Numbered from the stretch's first letter, positions 34,459-43,459 are shown. The stretch: 64,000 bases of DNA from Pseudomaricurvus alkylphenolicus (GCF_011683955.1 NZ_JAAQPI010000001.1:992001-1056000), one strand, 5' to 3'. Notes: generated by a model not told the origin, from the sequence alone. Made by a program: numbers and translations.

Positions 34459-36297
34459 ATGACAACAAAACTCAAAAGCAGTGTATTTGCACCGGTAGAG
34501 GTGCGTAGAACGGATAACAATGATGGTTCTTTTACCCTGACGCAATCACTTCAACTGGGCACCTATGAAAAAAGCCTGGGCGCCTATCTGCGCCGGTGGG
34601 CGACAGACAAACCACATCATATCTTTCTGGGGGAACGAAGCGATGCTGAGCGATGGCGAACGCTCAACTACAGCCAAGTCCTGACAAAGGTGGAATCCAT
34701 AGCGCAGTACTACTTGAATATCGGTCTGTCTCAGCACAAACCCGTCATGATTCTTTCAGAAAATTCAATCGACAATGCGCTCTTGTCTTTGGCAGCCATG
34801 TATGTGGGTATTCCGGTCGCGCCGATTTCATCGGCCTATTCCCTGATGTCCAAGGACTTTCTGAAACTAAAAAGCGTTTATGCCCAGGTTCGACCGGGAC
34901 TGGTTTACGCAGGCGACCTTGAAAGATATCAAAGAGCATTGAGGGCGCTGGATTTGTCCGGGGTTACCGTGGTTTCCTCCAGCACGGGAACCGCCGACAT
35001 TGAGGCGGTATCAATCGATGCCATGCAGGATACGCCCCCGGGTTCTCTGGTTCAGAGTAGCTACGAGCGTGTGGGCCACGATAGCGTGGCAAAAATCATG
35101 TTCACCTCTGGATCCACCGGTGACCCAAAGGGCGTGATCACCACACAGAACATGATGCTGTCCAATCAGCAAGCCATTGGGCAGGTCTGGCCGTTTCTAA
35201 CAGAAGAGGCACCGGTACTGCTGGATTGGTTACCCTGGAGCCATACCTTCGGCGGCAGCCTCAATTTTAATATGGCGTTGTTCAATGGCGGCAGTTTTTA
35301 CATTGACGAAGGAAAGCCTCTGCCTTCCGAACTGGAATACACGACACGAAACATCAAGGATATTTCACCCACAATCTATATGGGAGTGCCCAAGGGCTTT
35401 GGCGAACTGATACCACGTTTAGAGGCAGACGACGAACTCAAGGCGGCGTTTTGCCACCGTCTGAAGCTGGTATTTTCAGCTGGAGCCGCTATGCCCGAGG
35501 CGATGTGGAAACGATTTAAATCGACACTGCAAGACACAGGAGACCGGGAAATCCCGGTGATTGGTGGCTGGGGATCGACGGAAACCTCACCGATGGCGTC
35601 CATCGTACATTACCCCATTGATACGCCGCGGATGATTGGCGTTCCCTTGCCGGGTGTCGAACTCAAATTTATTCCCAGGGGCGACCGATTTGAAATCCGT
35701 GTAAGGGGCCCCAACGTCACACCCGGTTACCTTAACCATTCCGAGAAAACCGACGCCAGTCTCGACAGCGAACAATTCTGGATCATGGGTGACGCCTGTC
35801 GGCTATACGACGATAACGCACTGGATAAGGGAATCGTTTTTGACGGACGCCTGGCGGAGGAATTCAAACTCACTTCGGGCACCTGGGTGGCCACCGGGGC
35901 TTTGCGAGTGAATGTACTATCCGTACTGTCTCCACTGGCACAGGATGTGGTGGTGACGGGCCATGACCGGGATTATATCGGTGTGTTGATCTTTCTTAAT
36001 CAGGAAGCCTGCCAGGCCGCTATCACATCAGAACATCACCTGGATCTCTCAATGCTGGCAGACAACGAGGCATTGCAAGACATCATCCAAGAGCGGCTTC
36101 AGCAGTACAACCTACAGCACCCCGCGAGCTCTACCCGTATTCGGCGCGCTGCGCTATTGCCGGATATTCCCTCCTTTGAACAGGGTGAGATTACCGATAA
36201 GGGCTATCTGAACCAGCGCTCGATACTGCAAAACCGTAATACCACGGTAGAGGCACTGTACTCCGGACAGGGGTCACACATCATCAAAACAGACTGA
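34459..36297 (+). CDS. Feruloyl-CoA-synthetase-like AMP-dependent acid:CoA ligase
   Basis: 612 residues, the length of feruloyl-CoA synthetases, and longer than ordinary acyl-CoA ligases. The P-loop is FTSGSTGDPKGV (215-226). LPWSHTFGGSLNFN and GGWGSTETSPM are typical of the Fcs group. The usual GDxG hinge is MGDACRLYDD, followed by FDGRLAEEFKLTSGTWV. It activates an aromatic or unsaturated acid to its CoA ester. The ATG at 34459 has AGGG 10 nt upstream; the ATG at 34450 is too close to it. The enzyme is the likely entry step for the CoxG/crotonase/molybdenum hydroxylase operon that starts 97 bp downstream. Confidence 0.88.
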   Translation: MTTKLKSSVFAPVEVRRTDNNDGSFTLTQSLQLGTYEKSLGAYLRRWATDKPHHIFLGERSDAERWRTLNYSQVLTKVESIAQYYLNIGLSQHKPVMILSENSIDNALLSLAAMYVGIPVAPISSAYSLMSKDFLKLKSVYAQVRPGLVYAGDLERYQRALRALDLSGVTVVSSSTGTADIEAVSIDAMQDTPPGSLVQSSYERVGHDSVAKIMFTSGSTGDPKGVITTQNMMLSNQQAIGQVWPFLTEEAPVLLDWLPWSHTFGGSLNFNMALFNGGSFYIDEGKPLPSELEYTTRNIKDISPTIYMGVPKGFGELIPRLEADDELKAAFCHRLKLVFSAGAAMPEAMWKRFKSTLQDTGDREIPVIGGWGSTETSPMASIVHYPIDTPRMIGVPLPGVELKFIPRGDRFEIRVRGPNVTPGYLNHSEKTDASLDSEQFWIMGDACRLYDDNALDKGIVFDGRLAEEFKLTSGTWVATGALRVNVLSVLSPLAQDVVVTGHDRDYIGVLIFLNQEACQAAITSEHHLDLSMLADNEALQDIIQERLQQYNLQHPASSTRIRRAALLPDIPSFEQGEITDKGYLNQRSILQNRNTTVEALYSGQGSHIIKTD

Positions 36298-36312
36298 TGC
36301 TCCGAAAAATAT

Positions 36313-36359
36313 CTTGCAAAGCCGAACTAAATGGCTCAATATAAGTTCAAGTTCGCAAG
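36313..36359. promoter_or_regulatory. Motif 2 inverted pair, site 3
   Basis: CTTGCAAAGCCGAACT (36313-36328) and AGTTCAAGTTCGCAAG (36344-36359) repeat the architecture of site 1 exactly, with 31-bp spacing. The site is 35-81 bp upstream of the CoxG-like gene. Confidence 0.6.
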
Positions 36360-36393
36360 AATATTGAGTTGTAGAAACAAGCGAGGGCAAACT

Positions 36394-36942
36394 ATGGAAA
36401 TCACTGGTGATACGCTGTTGCCATTCTCCCGAGAGAAAGTCTGGGAGCATTTGAACGACCCCGCGATTCTGGGCCAGGCGGTGCCGGACTGTCAGTCCCT
36501 GGAAGCCAAATCCCCGACCGAACTGGAAGCCACGGTAGCGGCCAAGGTGGGGCCCATCAAAGCCGTATTCAAGGGCGATGCGGTCATTTCGGAAAGCGTC
36601 GCACCAGAGAGTTACACTCTCACTGCCAGTGGCAAGGGAGGTGTGGCCGGGTTTGCCAGCGCGGTTATCAAGGTCAAGCTCACAGAGCAGGGCGACGCCA
36701 CTCGCTTGGATTATCGGGTCGAGGCCAATCTGGGCGGCAAACTCGCACAACTGGGCACACGCCTGGTGGAATCAACCGCTCGCAAATGGGCTGAACGATT
36801 CTTCCATCAGTTTACCGAGGTTATCAGTAACGGCGGTGTTCTGCCCCAGACGGAGGCGGCACCATCAGGCCCGGGCCTCTGGGAGCGCCTGTTGATCTTG
36901 ATCAAACGCCTGCTGGGTATCCAAACCAAGGTAGCTGATTGA
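36394..36942 (+). CDS. CoxG-like SRPBCC protein
   Basis: 182 residues from the ATG at 36394, which has GAGGG 9 nt upstream. MEITGDTLLPFSREKVWEHL and NDPAILGQAVPDCQSLE are the start of the CoxG/CO-dehydrogenase subunit G family, an SRPBCC fold. A basic-hydrophobic C-terminal helix (LWERLLILIKRLLGI) may anchor it to the membrane, as for CoxG, which recruits the matured molybdenum enzyme. A longer in-frame start at 36331 lies inside the operator region. It opens an operon that includes all three subunits of a CoxMSL-type enzyme, so a maturation or targeting role for that enzyme fits. Confidence 0.88.
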   Translation: MEITGDTLLPFSREKVWEHLNDPAILGQAVPDCQSLEAKSPTELEATVAAKVGPIKAVFKGDAVISESVAPESYTLTASGKGGVAGFASAVIKVKLTEQGDATRLDYRVEANLGGKLAQLGTRLVESTARKWAERFFHQFTEVISNGGVLPQTEAAPSGPGLWERLLILIKRLLGIQTKVAD

Positions 36943-36943
36943 T

Positions 36944-37723
36944 ATGAATGAGATTCTGATTTCCGTAGCTGAGGGTATTGCCCGGGTAACGCTCAATCGA
37001 CCGCAACAAAAAAACTGTGTCACGCTCTCTATGTGGCGGCAAATCAAATCCGTGATGGAAGAGCTGGGAAGCGACGACACGGTCAGAGTTGTTACATTGG
37101 CCGGTGCCGGCGGTAATTTCTGTTCCGGCGCGGATATATCCGAATTTGGTGAGGTTCGCAGTACCGAGCAACAGGTACACCACTATGAGCAGGCGGTGGA
37201 CGCCGCCAGTGACGCCATTATGGAGTGCCCCAAACCGGTAATCGCCGCTGTGGAGGGCTATTGTGTCGGTGGCGGCCTGGGGCTGGCCATGGCGTGCGAC
37301 TTTCGGGTCGCCGCTCCCGGCGCCTGCCTTTTTATTCCTGCCGCGCGCATGTCCATTGTTTATGGGTTGCGCGAGACGCAGAATCTTCTGGCCCTGGTGG
37401 GACTGACCTGGGCCAAGCGTATTCTCTACACCGGCGAGCGTCTCAATGCCAACCTTGCTTATCAAGTCGGGTTAATAGACGAACTCACAGAAGAAAACGG
37501 ATTCGAGTCTGCGCTACAGGTGCTCGCGGTGCGTTTGACAGAGTCTGCGCCTCTCACGATCGCCGGTAGCAAAGCCATCCTCAATAGCCTCGAAATTACC
37601 GCCAATGAGCAGGTGGTCGAGGCCGCCGAAGCACTGATTAAAGCCGCCGGCGAAAGCCAGGACTACCATGAAGGCCGCCAGGCTTTTGCCGAAAAGCGCA
37701 CCCCTCGTTTTATTGGCCGCTAG
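36944..37723 (+). CDS. Enoyl-CoA hydratase/isomerase (crotonase) family protein lacking both hydratase Glu
   Basis: 259 residues with the crotonase fold. The CoA/oxyanion features are NFCSGADISEF (59-69) and GYCVGGGLGLAMACDFRVA (105-123). The two glutamates of true hydratases (E119/E139 type) are absent: the sequence has GGGLGLAMACD and IPAARMSIVYG instead. So it is probably not a simple enoyl-CoA hydratase. It may be an isomerase, a dehalogenase/thioesterase-like or C-C-bond enzyme of the superfamily. It follows the CoxG-like gene by 1 bp and precedes the FAD subunit of a molybdenum hydroxylase, so a CoA-bound substrate passes through this operon. Confidence 0.85.
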   Translation: MNEILISVAEGIARVTLNRPQQKNCVTLSMWRQIKSVMEELGSDDTVRVVTLAGAGGNFCSGADISEFGEVRSTEQQVHHYEQAVDAASDAIMECPKPVIAAVEGYCVGGGLGLAMACDFRVAAPGACLFIPAARMSIVYGLRETQNLLALVGLTWAKRILYTGERLNANLAYQVGLIDELTEENGFESALQVLAVRLTESAPLTIAGSKAILNSLEITANEQVVEAAEALIKAAGESQDYHEGRQAFAEKRTPRFIGR

Positions 37724-37739
37724 CGACAGAGAAGTAATT

Positions 37740-38642
37740 ATGAAACCCGCCGCTTTCGACTACGAGAGACCCCAAACCCTGGACGATGCGCTGAAGCTAT
37801 TGGCCAGCAGTGATAACGCTAAAATTATCGCCGGTGGCCAAAGTCTTATGCCGATGCTGAACTTTCGCCTGCTGGCACCGGAGCTGCTGGTGGATATCAG
37901 CCGCATAGACGAGCTGCGTGGTATCCGCGAAACCAAGGGGCGCGGCCTGAGTGTCGGCGCCTTAACCCGACATCACGAGATGGAAACCTCCAAGCTGGTG
38001 GAGGAGCGTTTTCCGGTCATTCACGAAGCCATGCAGTATGTGGCCCACCTCGCCATTCGTAACCGTGGCACCATCGGGGGCAGTTTGTCTCACGCAGACC
38101 CGGCGGCAGAGCTGCCGATGATGGCGGTGTTACTGGATGCTCACTTACACGTCGCCGGCCCCAATGGTTTACGCCAGGTTGCCGCCAGAGATTTTTTTCT
38201 CGGGGCACTAACAACAGATCTTGAAGAAAACGAAATTCTGGTCCAGGTGGAGTTTCCCGGTTTACCCAAACGCAGCGCTTACGCCTTTGATGAATTTGCC
38301 CAGCGCAGTGGCGACTTCGCCCTGTGTTCCGTCGCCGTAATCCTGAGCTGGAGTGGTAACTTCCTTACCGGAGGAAAAAAAATTGGGGATGTCCGCATAG
38401 CGCTGATGGGGGTGGATGAAACACCGGTACGCATTGAAGTCGCCGAGCAACTCCTCAGCGGTGCCAAACATATCGACGACCCCTTGTTGGAGCAGGTGGC
38501 AAGCGTTATTCGAGATACGATCCAGCCCAACGGCGACCTGCATGCCTCGGCCGACTATCGCCGTCATCTGGCTTATACCATGAGTCAGCAAACACTAAAG
38601 ACCGCCTGGCAACGATTACAGGGGCAGACCGATGAGGACTGA
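37740..38642 (+). CDS. Molybdenum hydroxylase FAD-binding subunit (CoxM/XdhB-like)
   Basis: 300 residues, usual for the medium subunit. AFDYERPQTLDDALKLL opens it; IAGGQSLMPMLNFRL (about 35-49) and GTIGGSLSHADPAAELP bind FAD, as in CoxM, QorM and 4-hydroxybenzoyl-CoA reductase beta. It shuttles electrons from the Fe-S subunit to an acceptor. The ATG at 37740 has AGAAG upstream. Genes follow in the order medium, small, an inserted hydrolase, large. Confidence 0.93.
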   Translation: MKPAAFDYERPQTLDDALKLLASSDNAKIIAGGQSLMPMLNFRLLAPELLVDISRIDELRGIRETKGRGLSVGALTRHHEMETSKLVEERFPVIHEAMQYVAHLAIRNRGTIGGSLSHADPAAELPMMAVLLDAHLHVAGPNGLRQVAARDFFLGALTTDLEENEILVQVEFPGLPKRSAYAFDEFAQRSGDFALCSVAVILSWSGNFLTGGKKIGDVRIALMGVDETPVRIEVAEQLLSGAKHIDDPLLEQVASVIRDTIQPNGDLHASADYRRHLAYTMSQQTLKTAWQRLQGQTDED

Positions 38643-38645
38643 GCA

Positions 38646-39125
38646 ATGAGCAACCTTAAAACCATCTCTCTCACCGTGAATGGCGAGAAAGTGGTGCGCC
38701 AAGTTGAACCGCGACTGCTGTTGGCAGACTTTCTGCGCAACGAGTTGAATCTGACCGGTACTCATATCGGCTGCGAACACGGTATTTGTGGTGCCTGCAC
38801 CTTGCTGGTCAACGGTGACAGCGTGCGTTCGTGCCTCACCCTGGCGATACAGGTGGACGGCGCCGAGGTGACCACAGTAGAGGCCCATGGCAAACCGGAT
38901 TCAATGAGCGTAGTGCAGGAAAAATTTCAGCAATGCCACGGTCTTCAATGCGGTTTTTGCACACCCGGCATGTTGGCAACCGCCGAAGACCTGTTAAACA
39001 AGTACCCCTTGGTAACGGAAGAAGACATTCGCGAAGGTTTGTCCGGCAATATCTGCCGTTGCACCGGTTATCAAAACATAGTGGACGCCGTGGCAGCGGC
39101 AAGAGACGAGGTACGCTCTCAATGA
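38646..39125 (+). CDS. Molybdenum hydroxylase [2Fe-2S] small subunit (CoxS-like)
   Basis: 159 residues with two [2Fe-2S] clusters. The plant-type site is C43/C48/C51/C63 (CEHGICGACTLLVNG). The second site is C102/C105 and C137/C139 (LQCGFCTPGM and GNICRCTGYQN). It begins 3 bp after the FAD subunit. Its stop overlaps the next gene in an ATGA junction at 39122-39125. Confidence 0.95.
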   Translation: MSNLKTISLTVNGEKVVRQVEPRLLLADFLRNELNLTGTHIGCEHGICGACTLLVNGDSVRSCLTLAIQVDGAEVTTVEAHGKPDSMSVVQEKFQQCHGLQCGFCTPGMLATAEDLLNKYPLVTEEDIREGLSGNICRCTGYQNIVDAVAAARDEVRSQ

Positions 39126-39883
39126 AAATGCACATCTTATCCGGCGGCAAACTGCGCATGAATCGCGGCGTTTATTATCCGGATGCGCAAAAAGGCGAAA
39201 AGATTGATTTGCCCGTCAACTGCGTTTTGTTTCGACACGCTCAGGGCAATGTGCTCTTTGATACCGGTTGTCACCCCAGCGTGGTGGATGACGCCGAGGG
39301 CCGCTGGGGCAAAATGGCCCGCGCCATGACACCGATTATGGATACCAGTGATCATCTGATGGCGGAATTGGATCGTTTGCAGTTGGCGCCCGACGATATT
39401 GATGTGGTGATTAACTCCCACTACCACTCGGATCACTGCGGCTGTAACGAGTATTTTAAAAAAGCCACATTTTTTGTCCACGCAGCGGAGTTCGCCAAGG
39501 TCAGCGAGGCAGACTCTGTTCAGCAGGGCTATATTCCGGCCGATTGGCAGCACCCCATGCCGTTAAACACGATCGACAGTCAGACCGATATCTTCGGGGA
39601 TGACCGCATCCTGCTCCTGCCTTTGCCGGGACATACGCCGGGCATGACCGGCGCCATTGCCAATCTGGACAAAAGTGGCTCATTCCTGTTGGCCTCTGAC
39701 GCTGTCAGCGTGCGGGAAAATCTGGATCGGGAAATCATTCCCAAAACCACTTGGAACCCTGATGTACTGATGGATTCGCTTTTGGAAATCAAACGTGTGG
39801 AGCGCTCTGGCGCCACCGTGATTTGTGGGCATGACCCGCAGCAGTGGCTGGCGCTGAAAAAAGGCGTCGAGTTTTACGACTGA
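39122..39883 (+). CDS. Metallo-beta-lactamase-fold hydrolase (lactonase-like) inside the molybdenum hydroxylase operon
   Basis: 253 residues. The dinuclear metal site is H100-Y-H102-S-D104-H105 in INSHYHSDHCG, with a further His in LPGHTPGM, Asp in LLASDAV, and a C-terminal His in ICGHDPQQW. The N-terminal CVLFRHAQGNVLFDTGCHP is typical of the N-acyl-homoserine-lactonase-like branch. It starts within the small subunit stop codon (ATGA) and ends 16 bp before the large subunit, so it is tightly coupled. It probably opens a lactone or ester in this pathway, for example a hydroxylation product; quorum quenching is less likely in this setting. Confidence 0.88.
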   Translation: MKMHILSGGKLRMNRGVYYPDAQKGEKIDLPVNCVLFRHAQGNVLFDTGCHPSVVDDAEGRWGKMARAMTPIMDTSDHLMAELDRLQLAPDDIDVVINSHYHSDHCGCNEYFKKATFFVHAAEFAKVSEADSVQQGYIPADWQHPMPLNTIDSQTDIFGDDRILLLPLPGHTPGMTGAIANLDKSGSFLLASDAVSVRENLDREIIPKTTWNPDVLMDSLLEIKRVERSGATVICGHDPQQWLALKKGVEFYD

Positions 39884-39899
39884 ATTGGGGGGCGAAAGA

Positions 39900-42272
39900 A
39901 TGCCTGAATCGAATTCTTCCCAATACGTGGGTTCCAGAGTCAAGCGGCGAGAAGATCCCCGCTTGCTCACCGGCCGCGGCCGTTATGTGGACGACATCAA
40001 GGTCGCCGGCATGCTGCACATCGCCTTTCGGCGCAGCGACTATTCCCACGCTCGTATCCTCAGCATCGATACCAGCGCGGCGAAAGCGAGTCCCGGTGTG
40101 GTAGAGGTGTTTACCGCCAAAGACATCGAAGGCGAATTTAATCCGGTACTGGCCCAATCGCGCATGCGCGACTATCAACCCACCATTATGCAGATTCTGG
40201 CCGCTGACAAGGTTCGGTTTGTGGGCGAAGCGGTGGTGGCGGTGGTGGCGGAGAGCCGCTATCTGGCCGAAGACGCCGCCGCACTGGTGGAGATCGAGTA
40301 CGACGAATTGCCGTTGGTGACCGACCCTGAGCAAGCTCTGATAAACAGCTCGGCAAAGCTGCACGAGCAGATGGATTCCAACGTGCTTCTACAGCGGGAG
40401 TTTAATCGCGGTGATGTCGACGAAGCGTTTTACGGTGCTAGTGTTTATATCAAAGAACGCTTTCGCTTCACCCGCAAAACGTCGCTGGCGATGGAAAATC
40501 GCACCTATCTGGCGGAGTACAACAGCGCGGAGCAGGCGTTAACGCTACATACCACCAGCCAGGTGCCCGGCATTATTCGAGACATCCTGGTTGATGCGCT
40601 CGACATTCCCGGCAGTCACCTGCGAGTGGTTGCACCGGACGTTGGCGGTGGATTTGGCGGCAAAACCTCTCTCTATCCGGAAGAGGTGTTGGCGCCGATT
40701 CTGGCGAAAAAACTCGAACGCCCGGTTAAGTGGACGGGGGACCGTATTGAAGACCTGATTTCCACCAGCCAGGGTTTCGACGAAATCATTGATGCCGAGA
40801 TTGCTGTCGACCGTGAGGGTCGGATACTGGGGTTGCGGGCCGACGTCATCGGTGATGTCGGCGCCTATTCCATTTACCCCTGGACGGCCGGCATCGAGCC
40901 GGTACAGGTAGTGAGCTTTTTACCCGGTCCCTACAAGATTGAAAATTACCATGGCCGGGTGCGGGGTGTGGCAACCTCCAAACCACCCACGGGTCCTTAT
41001 CGTGGTGTGGGCCGACCGGTGTCTACCTTTGTGATGGAGCGCCTGGTGGATATGGCGGCGCGGGAATTGCAGATGGACCCCCGCGAGATAAGACAACGCA
41101 ACCTGGTGCAGCCTCATGAGTTTCCCTATAAAGCGGCCTCCGGCATTGTCTGGGACCAATCCGGTTTCACTCAGGGCTTGAACGGTGCCTGTGAGGCGAT
41201 TGGCTACGATGGGCTGCGACGAACGCAGGCGCAGGCCAGAGCCCAGGGGCGCATGGTAGGTATAGGTATCGCCAGTTTTGCGGAGTTAACGGGCATTGGC
41301 TCGCGGCTGTCCGCCTCCCCCGGCATGCCTATCAATACCGGTACAGAAACCGCCAGCATCAGCGTTGACTCAACCGGTGGCATTACAGCCCGCTTTGGTG
41401 TGACCTCCTACGGCCAGGGCCTGGAAACTTCGCTGGCACAGGTAGTCGCGGATGAACTTAACGTTGAAATCAGCCAGATACGTATTCTGCAGGGCGACAG
41501 TGCCGCGGTCAGTCACAGCACGGGCTCCTACGCCAGCCGGGGTGCTGTGTTGGGAGCCGGCGCGGCCATACTGGCCTGTCGGGCATTGGACCAGAAGTTG
41601 AAGGCGGTAGCGGCCATTTTGCTCAGCTCCAGTGCCGAGGATATCTTGATCCGCGACGGGGTTTTCTCAGGACCGGGTTCGGACGAGAAACTCACGTTCA
41701 AGGACCTGGCGAAGGCCTACTACTCCCAAATGGGTCTTATCCCCGCACCTATCCGCAACGAGATTGGCGAGCTGTCCGCCACCCAAATGTACGACCCGGA
41801 ATGGGGGACCACCTCGTCGGCGACTCACATAGCGTTGGTGGAAATCGACCCGGACACCTTCAAGGTCAAGGTGGATAAATACGTGGTCGCCGAGGACTGC
41901 GGGCAGATGCTGAACCCCATGATTGTGGACGGACAGGTACACGGCGGTGTTGCCCAGGGCATTGGTGCGGCGCTGTACGAAGAAATGATCTACGACGAGC
42001 AGGGCCAGAACCTGACCGCCAGTCTGGTGGACTATGTGGTGCCATCGGCCACGGAAATTCCGCGAATGGACGTTGTCCATCTGGATCTGGAAAAGCCCAA
42101 GACGCTGGGTGGTGTTCGCGGCATGGGTGAGGGCGGTACTATCGGAGCCCCCGCAGCCATTGCCAATGCGGTCGCCGATGCACTGGCGCCCCTGGGCCAA
42201 CAGGTCACTACTCTGCCGGTAACCCCACAGCGAATCTTTGAACTGGTACAGGCGGCAAAAGCCAACCAATAA
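39900..42272 (+). CDS. Molybdenum hydroxylase large (molybdopterin-binding) subunit, CoxL form II-like
   Basis: 790 residues of the xanthine oxidase family. VKRREDPRLLTGRGRYVDDIK is the usual N-terminal start. The active-site loop reads PPTGPYRGVGRP, which is form II-like (AYRGAGR) and not the AYRCSFR loop of true aerobic CO dehydrogenase. The catalytic Glu is in RGMGEGGTIGAP near the C-terminus. It should hydroxylate a C-H bond using water. Given the CoA ligase and crotonase in the cluster, the substrate may be an aromatic or alicyclic acid or its CoA ester. GGGGGGCGAAAG precedes the ATG at 39900; the TTG at 39885 is not needed. Confidence 0.93.
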   Translation: MPESNSSQYVGSRVKRREDPRLLTGRGRYVDDIKVAGMLHIAFRRSDYSHARILSIDTSAAKASPGVVEVFTAKDIEGEFNPVLAQSRMRDYQPTIMQILAADKVRFVGEAVVAVVAESRYLAEDAAALVEIEYDELPLVTDPEQALINSSAKLHEQMDSNVLLQREFNRGDVDEAFYGASVYIKERFRFTRKTSLAMENRTYLAEYNSAEQALTLHTTSQVPGIIRDILVDALDIPGSHLRVVAPDVGGGFGGKTSLYPEEVLAPILAKKLERPVKWTGDRIEDLISTSQGFDEIIDAEIAVDREGRILGLRADVIGDVGAYSIYPWTAGIEPVQVVSFLPGPYKIENYHGRVRGVATSKPPTGPYRGVGRPVSTFVMERLVDMAARELQMDPREIRQRNLVQPHEFPYKAASGIVWDQSGFTQGLNGACEAIGYDGLRRTQAQARAQGRMVGIGIASFAELTGIGSRLSASPGMPINTGTETASISVDSTGGITARFGVTSYGQGLETSLAQVVADELNVEISQIRILQGDSAAVSHSTGSYASRGAVLGAGAAILACRALDQKLKAVAAILLSSSAEDILIRDGVFSGPGSDEKLTFKDLAKAYYSQMGLIPAPIRNEIGELSATQMYDPEWGTTSSATHIALVEIDPDTFKVKVDKYVVAEDCGQMLNPMIVDGQVHGGVAQGIGAALYEEMIYDEQGQNLTASLVDYVVPSATEIPRMDVVHLDLEKPKTLGGVRGMGEGGTIGAPAAIANAVADALAPLGQQVTTLPVTPQRIFELVQAAKANQ

Positions 42273-42312
42273 AATCCCTAAAACATTTGTACAGATACTT
42301 TTGGAGACAACT

Positions 42313-43071
42313 ATGCAATTAGGTCTGGAAGGTAAGGTGGCTCTGGTCACCGGTGGTGCCCGCGATGTGGGCGGAGAAATTTCCCGTACGCTGGCGGCCG
42401 AGGGCGCCACGGTAGCCATCAACTATCGAGGCAGCGCGGACGAAGCCAATGCGCTGGTGGATGAAATCACCAACAAAGGCGGCAAAGCGTTTGCTTATCA
42501 GGCAGACGTGACTGACTACGAGCAGGTCAAGGCCATGGTGGACCAGGTGGTTGCCGATCACGGTGCGCTGAACATTCTGGTCAATAACGCCGGTTTGGTG
42601 ATCCAAAAACGCTTTACCGAAAGTGATCCGGATCAATGGAAGAAACAGACGGACGTCTGCCATTACGGCATCATCAACGCCTGCCACGCCGCCTCCCAGG
42701 TGATGCAGGCGCAGAAAGACGGTCGCATTGTGAATATCGTCGGTGACTCCGCCAGAGTCGGCGAGGCTTACCTGTCCGTTAAGGCTGCCACCGGCGGCTC
42801 TGCCATGGCTTTTACCAAGTCGCTGGCCAAAGAGCTGGGGCGTTTTAACGTCCGCGCCAATGTGGTGGCCTTTGGCATGTTGGAAACCTCTCACAGCGAT
42901 AAGGAGTGGCTGGAGCAAAACCGCGCCAAGATCGAGCGCCAGTATCCACTGCGTCGCATGGGCTTTCCGCAGGATGTGGCACCAACCGTGGTGTTTCTTA
43001 CCTCTGATGCCACCAGCTGGGTGACCGGTCAGGTGGTCAGCGTCAGTGGCGGTTATAGTATGGTGGGTTAA
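42313..43071 (+). CDS. Short-chain dehydrogenase/reductase
   Basis: 252 residues of the classical SDR family. The cofactor motif is VTGGARDVGGEI (TGxxxxxG form), followed by NNAG (ILVNNAGLV). The catalytic pair is YLSVK; the region before it (IVGDSARVGEAY) is shorter than usual, so the Ser is less clear. It should oxidise or reduce an alcohol/ketone with NAD(P). TTTTGGAG precedes the ATG. It is the last gene of the cluster; degenerate DNA follows. Confidence 0.9.
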   Translation: MQLGLEGKVALVTGGARDVGGEISRTLAAEGATVAINYRGSADEANALVDEITNKGGKAFAYQADVTDYEQVKAMVDQVVADHGALNILVNNAGLVIQKRFTESDPDQWKKQTDVCHYGIINACHAASQVMQAQKDGRIVNIVGDSARVGEAYLSVKAATGGSAMAFTKSLAKELGRFNVRANVVAFGMLETSHSDKEWLEQNRAKIERQYPLRRMGFPQDVAPTVVFLTSDATSWVTGQVVSVSGGYSMVG

Positions 43072-43269
43072 GCCCACTGCTGCGATATGACGGAGGTTAT
43101 CTTAAGCAATCGCAATGGCTATGCCGTCAGCGAAGCGGGGTTGGGCCTTAATCACAACCCCGAGTATCGCTGCTTTATCGCGGCGGCGAGCCAAGCTACA
43201 GTGAGCGCATTCAGCAACAGTTCCCGGCGACATTCACGACCATCAAAACCATTAAAGTATCCTTATTCC

Positions 43270-43459
43270 TGCCGAATTTTGCGACGCGGTGTCTAAGTTT
43301 TATGTGGAGGACATTTGGGAATCTGCGCTGTAGAGTTGCAAAAAACGCGTTTCGATTATGGGTTATCAGGATGCCTCCAACTTTACCCGCACCTGTGTGT
43401 CCAGGTATGGCGAGACGCCAAAGCAGCTTCGCAAAAATACTGTGGATTCCGATCAGTGA
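43270..43459 (+). pseudogene. AraC-family regulator relic (C-terminal HTH)
   Basis: In one frame the sequence after 43358 reads MGYQDASNFTRTC and then VSRYGETPKQLRKN to a stop at 43457. That is the second helix-turn-helix of AraC-family regulators (GYSDxSNFTRAFKRxxGxSPxxYR in intact members). Upstream the same frame has a TAG at 43331 and then VSKFYVEDIWESAL, so the gene is interrupted. The rest of the regulator is missing or beyond recognition. Confidence 0.6.

Noticed and set aside
39900-42272. Aerobic CO dehydrogenase large subunit
   Set aside because: The active-site loop is PYRGVGRP and not the AYRCSFR of true CO dehydrogenases, and the operon context is organic acid metabolism.
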